The notes beneath the pieces are model-generated. The model worked only from the letters and a program-made list of their open reading frames with translations, made no database searches and had not been told where the DNA came from. This document shows, in pieces, positions 10,722 to 19,416 of a stretch of 64,000 nt of DNA. The translations under genes and the position numbers were made by a program. Where the stretch lies: positions 454,501 through 518,500 of the forward strand of contig JAKOGI010000085.1 in NCBI GenBank assembly GCA_029747015.1. Direction: 5' to 3'. Each line of letters starts with the position of its first letter. Position 1 is the first letter of the stretch. The stretch is from Carnegiea gigantea (Eukaryota > Streptophyta > Magnoliopsida > Caryophyllales > Cactaceae).

Positions 10722-13002
10722 TGTTTTGACCAAATTGTAGTGTAAAATTATGGTATGTGGCAACTTTTTCCACACGAAAAAATAATTCAATGGAACATTT
10801 GCAATAAATTTCAGAAGGTGTGCTTGTAGGTTTAAAGGGATTGAGAAGCCTTATTGAAATTATCAATATAGGGTTTCTAAGCCAATGGTCTCACTCATAA
10901 GTGTTAGAGTTGCTCAAAATGTAGAGCAAAACCTATTTTTCATTGGGCTACTTTTTGGTCTCCCACATGAAATTTCATCAAAGAGCGTTTCATGCATCTT
11001 ATATCCTTGCCTTCCATTGCCCCCTAGAAAGGTGGTGGCTAGAGTAATTTCAAGACTACGCATGCACACATGCACTACTTGTCTGTCAGCTTGAGTCAGG
11101 CCATATGGGTATGAAGAGGGCATGGGCTTGGGCTTTTATTAACTAATCTTTTGGGGCAAATTTGGCTACTTATTTTCAGCAAGTTATCGATACAACATTT
11201 CGTTTCCATCTCAATAACTATATTATCTACATTATTGTTCCTGATTTTTCTTCACCAAACCTCTTCTGCCTTTGTATGTTTCACGTCCTCATGTATCTAC
11301 AACTTAATGCTTTCAGCTATGGCATTACATCCCCCAAAGACACTTAATATTCCTCCTAAACTATTTTGGGTGAGTGTTCAAGGATCTTAATCATTGTTCG
11401 ATTTAGTATGTAGTTCGAGCACCTGACTTGCCATGTATTCTTGGGGATCAATTACGTACGAGTCCTCAAGGTACGACTTGAGTAAACAAATTCGGTTCTA
11501 GAACATTCGATTATCATGCCACTACACAATATCCCCTTTTTGCCCTTTGGACGTTAAGTTTGTTCTTAAACTATTAGTCACAATCCTTAACTTTTTTTTC
11601 TAACAATAAGTAACACTAATTTTTTTCAAAGAGATTTACTATGATATTATATAATAATTAAAACATCTAAGTAAATTGGTTGGCACTTCTTTTACTGCAA
11701 AATAACTTATACTTAATGTCATCCCCTCCCAAACCAAGGAAAAAAAACCCCAAATTGCAAATAAGTTTTTAAAGTTATCTTGCATTGTGATAGACCAACA
11801 AATGCATGAAAAGGGATGACGAAATACTTAGAAAGAGACCAAAATCCAAGACAAATGAAGTGCAGAATTGATGACCCAGATGGCATATCCTTGGCTTCAG
11901 AAACTCATCTGGCAATTAATCATGTGGTCTACTCAGCAAGTACGTCATTGCCATCTTGATTATGCATCCCTTTGGTTCCTGGTTTTTGAATGTGAATGAA
12001 CGTTGAAAGCTAGGAACATGTTGCTATGTACATATGTAAGGTTACACCCTAGAAAATGACCATGTACATTGTAGGACCAACAATTATGTATCTTTCAAAA
12101 GGTACTTCGAGGCAGCTCACCTGACAAGTTGAGCACATTGCATTATGTGCTTCATCTTTTATGTTCTCGAGAATTTGAGATTTTGGGTGCGTATTTGATA
12201 GTTATAATTTTGAGGTTCGTCATTTCTTGGAATCTTCAATTCCATCTTATTTCAAATCAAGAAAAACAATCTATTCTACAATCTAAAGGCAAGAACTTAT
12301 ATTAATTTATGAAGCAACAAAGGGGAAGAATTTACAAAGATCTATGTCCATTTTTATTTAAAAGAGAAGAACTTAACGACTCTTCTTTATTCAACGATGC
12401 CTTAGACACTGAAAAGTCTACCGACGTCATGTCACAATTTTTTTCCACCCAAAACCACATATTTATTATTTTTATTAAAATAACAATAAAAAACTACTGA
12501 ACCGAATTTATTTTCTAGAACTCAAATTGAGCACCCATGTTCACATGTGACCCATGTCTGTTTTGTCGGTTAAACCATTACATAGGGGAAAATTTTCTAA
12601 TTTTTGGGGTTAGCTATCATTTGGATTTATAAACCTCTCCAAATTCTATGGGGCTAGAGTAAATTAAAGAAGATTGAGTTTAGTGAATTCTTGCGAATAG
12701 TTTGATGATTGATAATCTCCTTCCTATTATAATCTAAAGTTTGTTCTCTTTCTCTCTCTTTTACTTAATTAATTTAATTGTTATAATTGATTATGCTCGT
12801 TTGGCATTGTTTGGATTTATTAATGAATTAGTGCTACTTTTTCTTAAGTGGGTTTGGGATTGGGAGCTATTATGCCTAAATAAAGTTGGGAAGTGCTTCC
12901 GTTTGCCTTAGTTTGCTCATTTCTTGGGGGTTCTCGCCTTACCACCAAGTGTTCGATGAAATGCTCAAAAGTGCATTTCATCTTACATTTAAGGCTAATA
13001 GC

Positions 13003-13378
13003 TTCATTGAAAGACGACTCATTAGTTGATATGGTTTGAAATATAATGGTTCATCTTTGCCATAAAAATCTCCTTTTTTTGGGTGTGAGTCCATGAGTAT
13101 GGAGAAGTGCTGGATGGATATGGCGACACACCGAGTGCACACAATCAACTACATTGAGCATAGCCCAGCTTACATTGAGAGTGGCATTTTTTCATTGAAA
13201 GACGACTCATTAGTTGATATGGTTTGAAATATAATGGTTCATCTTTGCCATAAAAATCTCCTTTTTTTGGGTGTGAGTCCATGAGTATGGAGAAGTGCTG
13301 GATGGATATGGCGACACACCGAGTGCACACAATCAACTACATTGAGCATAGCCCAGCTTACATTGAGAGTGGCATTTT
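13003..13378. repeat. 188-bp direct tandem duplication inside copy C
   Basis: 13003-13190 and 13191-13378 appear identical by eye, both starting TTCATTGAAAGACGACTC and ending GTGGCATTTT. Other array copies have this segment once. Identity against a background of diverged array copies indicates a recent event. Confidence 0.92.
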
Positions 13379-13445
13379 TAGAGGCATGGAGTTTTATTTC
13401 CGATGTAAATTTGTTCTAGAACTCTTCTTGATTGAATCTTTGCAA

Positions 13446-13662
13446 GGGTTCTTAGACAATGACACCACTCAGGTTTTACTTTCTATCAAATGTACCACCC
13501 AAAAATTTTTTGGTTCAAGTTTGCCATTCAAGTTTTGTTCAATGTTCACAACCGCCATCCTAGACTTTGATGAGTGGCTGCTACAGGTTAACCTTATTTT
13601 TCTTTGTCTCTTTTATTAGTTTTTCTTTTGTTCCTATAGACTTAGACATAGAGTAACCCAGT

Positions 13663-13699
<37 letters not shown>

Positions 13700-15143
13700 A
13701 GTATGTCGTGAAAGGGAAATAAGACAAACCCACAAAAATAGGCATAACTCCCATACAAATTCTTTTACCCTTTCGTCATCTATAAGCCATGGCCTTTGCA
13801 CTAATCTAATCAAGCTTAGTTGCATGCTCTAATTTTTCAAAGTCCCTGCTTGCCCTTTGATTTAATTCTCTTTCTTAATTTCTTGTAATCTAAGTTTGTT
13901 TGATTTTAACTTGAATTTTGAAATTATGTGATAAATTATGTGATAAATTGTACTTATAAAATGTTATTGCATTGCTTTTTGCATCTACTTGTTCATCAGG
14001 TAGATGACTTGTGGTTTCTGAAGCCAATTAGATAGACAGGAGAGAGAACGAGAGAGAGGAGGTAGACTAGAGATCCAAGATGGTGTTGATATGGTTTGAA
14101 GTCCTGAAAGGAGATTATACAGGAAACTGTAAGCGGTCATGGGAATGGAAAATTACAAAATAATTGAAACGCTGAGATCTTTAATTGCATACCTGCATAA
14201 TCTAATTACAGTTCATAATAAAACCAATATTTTCCCACTTCATTTGCTTTTTGCCCTCCCAATATGATAAACACCTGCTTAATCTGAAGTCTCTATCTAG
14301 CTATCCAAGATACTTAAATTAATGTGTCAGACTATCCTTCTATCTTATAATGACAAGGATGAGAAAGCGAGTGGGCTTTCAATTTGTGTTGGGTTGGTAG
14401 TTAATTTGGGTTATTAAGACCCTAAAATGGAGATGTACTAATGGTCTTACTAGTGGTTTTTACTTTACTTCTTTCTCAAAGGTGATCCTCTCTCTATCTC
14501 TCTCCTACTTTTTTGTTTTTTTGGGGGGGTCTTTTTTTTTCATGAATTAGTACACATTCATGCGAATAGAGCTACACCTATGAAAACATAGTGAGGAGAG
14601 AAAAAAGCAGCCTTGCTCCTCGAAATCATCACCAGCATGTTTTGCATCATAGGACAGGCTTTTTAGGATTATATTCACAAAGCCTACCATGGTGCCCTTG
14701 TCCTCTCTCTATATCTCTCTTAGATTAGCTGAATCGATCTGGTTCTATAAATTTGAATTCAAGCTTTGTCCGATTCAATCTTAGTTTGGATTGGTAGAAA
14801 CAAATTTTGAATTTGAATTTGTAATTTGCACCCAAAGCACATTGGCGACGACATGTGGAAGGCGGCCATGGAGATAAGAGACAAGAACCTCATGGAGCTT
14901 TTTGTCATTCAACATTCTATGAAGGATTTTGATTTCAACTCCACTTTCCCTCTCTCTCTTTCTCCAAAGAAAAAACAGTTTAAAAAAGAAAAATAAAGTA
15001 CACCTACAATGGCCGGTCATTAGGGCGTGAAGTGGCAATTGTGAACTTGAAACAAAACGAGAGCGCTAAAGTTGAACAAGGAAGAAGATGGGTGGTATTT
15101 TTGACAAAAAATGAGACATGATGGTATAATAGTCTAAGAACTC
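13446..15143. mobile_element. Non-autonomous Mutator-like DNA element (1698 bp), candidate
   Basis: Termini are GGGTTCTTAGAC at 13446 and GTCTAAGAACTC ending at 15143, inverted copies differing at one base over 12. Flanks are ATCTTTGCAA (13436-13445) and ATCTTTAGAA (15144-15153). Uninterrupted array copies read ATCTTTGGAA there, so this is a 9-10 bp target-site duplication with later changes. A 9-bp duplication and G-starting termini suit Mutator-like elements, although inverted-repeat similarity fades quickly inside. No transposase frame is seen; the content is AT-rich plus microsatellites. Confidence 0.7.
13664..13697. repeat. (AG)n microsatellite
   Basis: About 17 uninterrupted AG units inside the Mutator-like element. 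Confidence 0.95.
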
Positions 15144-15216
15144 ATCTTTAGAAACATATAACATAAAAGATTAGCAAAACCAAAAAAACAGCATTAGAGT
15201 TCAACAAGACAGAGAT

Positions 15217-15289
15217 GTTGGAGGGAGGGCATGAACCAACAACCTTGTGGCTAACAGCCACACGCTCTAACTAACTGAGCTACTCCAAC
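15217..15289 (-). tRNA. tRNA-Asn(GUU)-like sequence, array copy C
   Basis: 73 nt on the minus strand. Acceptor GTTGGAG pairs perfectly with CTCCAAC. Compared with the usual GCTGGAG/CTCCAGC, pair 2-71 has changed on both sides (C-G to T-A). D arm GCTC/GAGC is intact. Anticodon arm is TGTGG-CTGTTAG-CCACA, anticodon GTT. The T stem GTTGG/CCTCC is damaged and the T-loop is TTCATGC. This has the best acceptor of the four copies, but the B-box region is degraded, so function is doubtful. Confidence 0.75.
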
Positions 15290-15844
15290 GCACTTAATTT
15301 AGAATTCCAAATCGCCCTTAATCATGCCGAGACCACATATACTCCATCCACTTTAAAGATCCTAATGATATTATGTGTTATTCTACCATCCCTTTTCTTA
15401 CATACCCTCCACCAAAAATGATAGGAATAAAAAAAGCAAGCAAGTCATCTAAAATCGCATCTAAGTTAGAGAATTTGACTTTGAAATAACATATTTGAAC
15501 TTGAATCTTTTGGTATGTTATAAACAATGAGTTGTTAATTCATACACTATTATGTTTACTTTGTATATGAATTCCGAAATCCCTTTAAGGATATTGGATA
15601 ATTTACAGTTTGTATCTATGATTGAAAAAGGATAATCAACTAACTAAAAAAATGTCAAAAAAGTCATCTGTAAAAAATCCAAAAATGATAGTGAGACAAA
15701 AGTAAGAAGTAAGCAAAAATTTAAAAAATACAACAACTAAAGTGAAAAATAATCATTCAAAATGGAAGGAAATTGACGTGACGTAAACTCTTTAGGTATT
15801 TGAAACTCCCACATAACTAAGTTAACAATAGACTTACATCCATG

Positions 15845-16110
15845 TGCGCTCTGACCAAATTGTAGCAAAACAATATGGTATGTGACAATATTTCCTACAT
15901 GGAAAAAGAATTCAACAGAACATTTGCAATGAATCTCAGAGGGTGTGCTTGTAGGTCTCAAGGGATTGGAAGCCCTCTTGAAATTATCAACATAGGGTTT
16001 CTAAGTTAATGGTCTCACTCATAAGTGTTGGAGTTGCTTCAAATGTAGAGCAAAACATATTTTTCATTGGGTTATTTTTTGGTCTCCCACATGAAATTTA
16101 TTCAAAGAGC
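15845..16110. repeat. 3.26-kb tandem repeat, copy D, left part
   Basis: Starts at TGCGCTCTGACC and stops at 16110 (TTCAAAGAGC), where the Tat-type element is inserted. AGAGC is the duplicated target. The copy continues at 31018. Confidence 0.9.
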
Positions 16111-16724
16111 TGTAAACACAAATCTCGCTCCTAAAATAAATTAGACTAGAAATTGATATAAACAAATTTAATCTTGTATTGATGTAGTGTGTAGGTATAA
16201 TCTCTAAATTTACTACAATAAAAATGATCCTCTGATTCGATCCCCTAATGACTTGAGTATTCCGAGGGCTTGATACTTGATCTCGGTTGATGCAAATCAG
16301 CTGAAAAACTCTGAAGGTTGTTCTTGGTTTTGATCTGCAGGTGGCTGATTGTGGTTTCTGAAGCTCTGCAAGTCTTGATCCTTCTCGCTTGGTAGCTGGA
16401 TGCTCCTTGTCGTCTGAGCTCTGAATTCTGCCAATGCTGAATGATCCAAATGAAGGGAGAAGACCTCTATTTATAGGCTCTGCCGGTTAGGGTTAGAGTG
16501 GGGTTTTGGGCCTAGGCCCAGTAATTGTTTTCTTATTTTTAAATAAAGAAAATAATTACTAATTTCTGCATCATCGATGGCACGTGGCGGCTTTTAATTG
16601 GATGAACTTAATTTTGACCAAGCGAGTCCACCAAAGTCAACGTGACACATGGCAATTTGTAATTGACTGATTTTTGTTTACACGTGGCGTCATCCGATTG
16701 GTTGCAGAATTTTTGCCTTCTACG
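16111..16724 (-). repeat. 3' LTR of the Tat-type element
   Basis: Starts TGTAAACACA and ends TTCTACG, where the paired LTR ends TTCTACA, so the terminal A has become G. 614 bp. It contains the minus-strand TATA box TATAAATAG at 16467-16475. Confidence 0.93.
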
Positions 16725-16737
16725 AATGCCCCCTCGA
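16725..16737 (-). other. Polypurine tract of the Tat-type element
   Basis: On the element strand a GAGGGGGCATT stretch abuts the 3' LTR, the place where plus-strand DNA synthesis is primed. It is short and somewhat mixed, so this is a positional call. Confidence 0.6.
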
Positions 16738-17340
16738 GAGTCGGCCGCGTATGCGAACTTGGAGTATACTTCCCCCCCTTTTTTTGAAGCGGCTGGGTCT
16801 CAAATGCTTAATTAATGCAAATGATCAAGAATTTGACAGGTCAATTTTTTTCATTACCAAGTAAATTTTTTTTTTTTTTGACTTAACACTTACCCCTTTT
16901 TTTTTGAAATTTAATGAATTAAGGCTTGGAAAAATAAATTCGGATCTAAGAAAACCCCTTTTTTTTGCCTTTTTTTCCCCTAAAAAGTGATTGAAAGTTT
17001 TCTTTTTCTTTTTTTTCTTTTTTTTTTTTGGTTTGGCACGTATGGCTTCTTCGTTCTTTTTGTCCTTTTTTTTTGCTTTTTCTTTCTTTTTTTTTTCTTT
17101 TTTTTGGGTCTGCAATGATAATTTCTAAGTTTATGATTTGTGATAAAATTCTATCAATAGTTTTAGATAGAATTTGTCAATAACTCAAAGACATAAAATT
17201 TACCAATATTCGAATTGGAGTAACAGTAGGAAACATCAATTGCCTACTATATAAAACCATCTACAAGTTCCTCCAATTCACCAATTTTTTTAATTCAGTG
17301 CCTACAACTTGAGGTATTTTTTTTTTTAATTTGCAGATAC
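16725..17340. repeat. T-rich low-complexity stretch, no gene
   Basis: Between the 3' LTR and the zinc-finger fragment. It contains many T runs of 8-13 bases (densest 16840-17110) with no coding signal; the lysine-rich minus-strand frame across it is composition only. Confidence 0.8.
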
Positions 17341-17341
17341 T

Positions 17342-18173
17342 TTATTTTTCATATATTTTTATTTGTTTCAATTTTGCTTGCCCTCTAAATTCTTCTTGTA
17401 TGCCGCATGCCTTGATTTCCTCCATCTGACCCTCTCCTTGTCTTTGAATCGTTACAACCCCGATCTCAGCATCAATCTTTGCAGCAATTTTTTTTTTTTT
17501 TGGGGGCAATTTGGCCTTCTTTGGTAATGGAGATGTACCAAAGCCTGTTTTCTGAGTGAGCAATCCTCTCTCCTTGGCCTTGTGCTTTTTCCCCTGAAGG
17601 TGCTCGTTCAATCCTCGCTCACTTGTTGTAGAAATACGACATAAAGCACAACTCCAATCATCTTTGGTTTTCTGCTTCTTTGACCCACCTGATATCAGCT
17701 CAGCGGTAGCACCATTGGGCTGTGTTGCTGCCTTTCGCTTTAAATCAGCGGCCGTAACAGTGGCCTTAGCCAAGATGATAATTTTATCCCTAGCAACCTC
17801 CAAAGTAGAACCCCCCCTTGATCCAGCTTTCATCAACATTGCCATTTTGCAGCAAACTCCCCCTGGGATTACCATTCAATTTGCCACAGCCCTCATCAGA
17901 ACTTGCTTTACTACTTGATGTCCCCTCTTGCTTCATTCCAGGATCAACTTCGACCTTCTATCTTCCAACCAAATCCCGTGGATGCTTCGGTAGACTAACA
18001 TTAGCATTCAAGTTGAGGGTAATGCCACCTAGACCACCAACGCCGTTAACCTTCTGATCATCCACTGACTCTGATTTGCGTAACTGGGTAGATGCACTGC
18101 TAAGTCGACCCTGGCATGCTTCACCGGCTCTCTTCTTACTCTGTTTACCAGATGATAAACTACTCAACAACAC
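17342..18173 (-). pseudogene. Captured zf-met/C2H2 zinc-finger gene fragment
   Basis: The minus-strand frame at 17342-17875 encodes a basic protein with one zinc finger of the U1-like/zf-met type: WSCALCRI..., Cys-X2-Cys, then SERGLNEHLQGKKHKAKE giving the two His. Lys-rich flanks (KKQKTKDD, KKAKLPPKKKK) follow. Such fingers occur in plant RNA-binding nuclear proteins, including ones annotated as UBP1-associated. A frame change near 17870 and a stop near 17955 separate it from an upstream frame (17958-18173) ending SLPKHPRDLVGR. It lies inside the Tat element, sense to it, downstream of pol. It is probably a captured host sequence; the parent gene is unknown. Confidence 0.6.
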
Positions 18174-18174
18174 C

Positions 18175-18590
18175 TTTTTTTTTTAACCAAAAACAGGATC
18201 CAAGTTTCGTTCTTTTTACTCAAAAACAATACTAAGAGACTTAGCTAACAATAATCCTACAAAACAAAACCAAACAAAAAGAGAGAAAATCAAAGCAAAC
18301 CCTAAGCAGTGAGAACAACAGCTCCACCGTTCTCCTTGATCTTCTTCTCAGCAGTCTTACTGACCAACTTGGCCTTCACAACGACCGACTGGTTCTCTGG
18401 TAACACACCCTTTTCCAAAACCTTGAAGTACCCGAACTGAGTGACATCGATCACCGGGGCCTTACCTTCTTTGGCGGCTTTGTCCTTGACATCCTGAGGA
18501 ACCATGGACCAGACCTTATCGATGTTGACGATGGGGCAGTAGAACTTGTTCCGGAGTTTGTGGAAGTACCCATCTTTGCGTTGGGGAGAG
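18175..18590 (-). pseudogene. 5'-truncated processed copy of ribosomal protein L27a (uL15)
   Basis: A minus-strand frame open to the stop at 18302 gives about 95 C-terminal residues of RPL27a of the large cytosolic subunit: [64 protein letters not shown] and the final GGAVVLTA. After the stop come about 115 bases of 3' UTR-like sequence, then a 10-base poly-A (T run 18175-18184 on plus). A 3' UTR plus poly-A plus 5' truncation are marks of an mRNA retrocopy, probably LINE-mediated. The homology stops near 18585 with small indels; upstream is a (GA)n run. It lacks the N-terminal third or more, so it is non-functional. Confidence 0.88.
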
Positions 18591-18990
18591 AGAGAGAGAG
18601 AGCATAGGAAGGAACGTAGGAGAGAGACGGGCAGCCATTGCAGATGGAGAAGCTCGTGTGCACGCCTTTTTTTAGCAAATTGGTGTCCAACTCCCTTAGA
18701 CTGTTGGTCCCGATGAGACTAACACCTCATCGTAATTTCGCATGCTTCGTTTTTTTTTTTTTCCCCTGTGCTTCTGCTGGGAATATGCAGACTTCCTCTT
18801 TTCTTTTTTTTTTTTGGGGTGTGAATCTACCCCCTTTTTTTGTGTAATTAAACCAAGGATAACTGATTTATATTTGGTTTGCCGCCTTCTTTTTTTTGGG
18901 TGAATTATTTGTCACCTTTTTTGCTTTTTGTTAGAGAACTTAAATTTATATTCTTTTTTTTTTTCCCAGGAAGCTGCTGAATCAACTTAA
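18591..18990. other. T-rich spacer upstream of the antisense PMD gene
   Basis: Holds a (GA)n run (18586-18602), several T runs and no gene. By position it would include the promoter of the plus-strand PMD gene, but I see no clear TATA box. Confidence 0.5.
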
Positions 18991-19401
18991 ATTTCTTCCT
19001 TCCAGCCGCGACTCTTCCGATTAGATCGCGAAGTGAGGTCGACTTCTAAGACGAGGAATCGTTTCTTCCCGTAGATTCGATTCTTCGCAGGCGACTCCCT
19101 CACTTAATCTAATTGGGGTCGACTTGAATTTCTTCCTTCCAGCCACGACTCCTCCGATTAGATCGCGAAGTGAGGTCGACTTCTAAGACGAGGAATCGTT
19201 TCTCCCCGTAGATTCGATTCTTCGCAGGCGACTCTCTCATTTAATCTAATTGGGATCGACTTGAATTTCTTTCTTCTAGCCACGACTCCTTCGATTAGAT
19301 CGCGAAGTGAGGTCGACTTCTAAGACGAGGAATCGTTTCTCCCCGTAGATTCGATTCTTCGTAGGCGACTCCCTCACTTAATCTAATTGGGGTCGACTTG
19401 C
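18991..19401 (+). repeat. Three 137-bp direct repeats before the PMD start codon
   Basis: Copies start at 18991, 19128 and 19265 (ATTTCTTCCTTCC-type start), each with GATTAGATCGCGAAGTGAGG and TCGACTTCTAAGACG segments. A fourth copy begins at 19402 but breaks off into the start codon after about 12 bases. Spacing is exactly 137 each time and the copies are nearly identical. They form the probable 5' leader of the PMD gene. Confidence 0.92.
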
Positions 19402-19416
19402 CTTTCTTCCTTCACC

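Larger units (their letters stand above)
10722..15844. repeat. 3.26-kb tandem repeat, copy C (with MULE and internal duplication)
   Basis: Complete monomer: anchor at 10901, tRNA-Asn-like sequence at 15217-15289, next copy's anchor at 16025. After removing the 1698-bp DNA element plus its duplicated target, and one 188-bp tandem duplication, the period is about 3.23 kb, matching the other copies. AT-rich, with no convincing gene. Confidence 0.88.

Noticed and set aside
16825..17115. Lysine-rich minus-strand frame of 96 codons
   Set aside because: It is the translation of T-run low-complexity DNA.
18302..18590. Functional RPL27a gene
   Set aside because: Lacks the N-terminal part and has a poly-A in the genome: a retrocopy fragment.
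18991..19401. Possible CRISPR or satellite array in the PMD leader
   Set aside because: Three contiguous identical-length units without spacers, confined to one leader.
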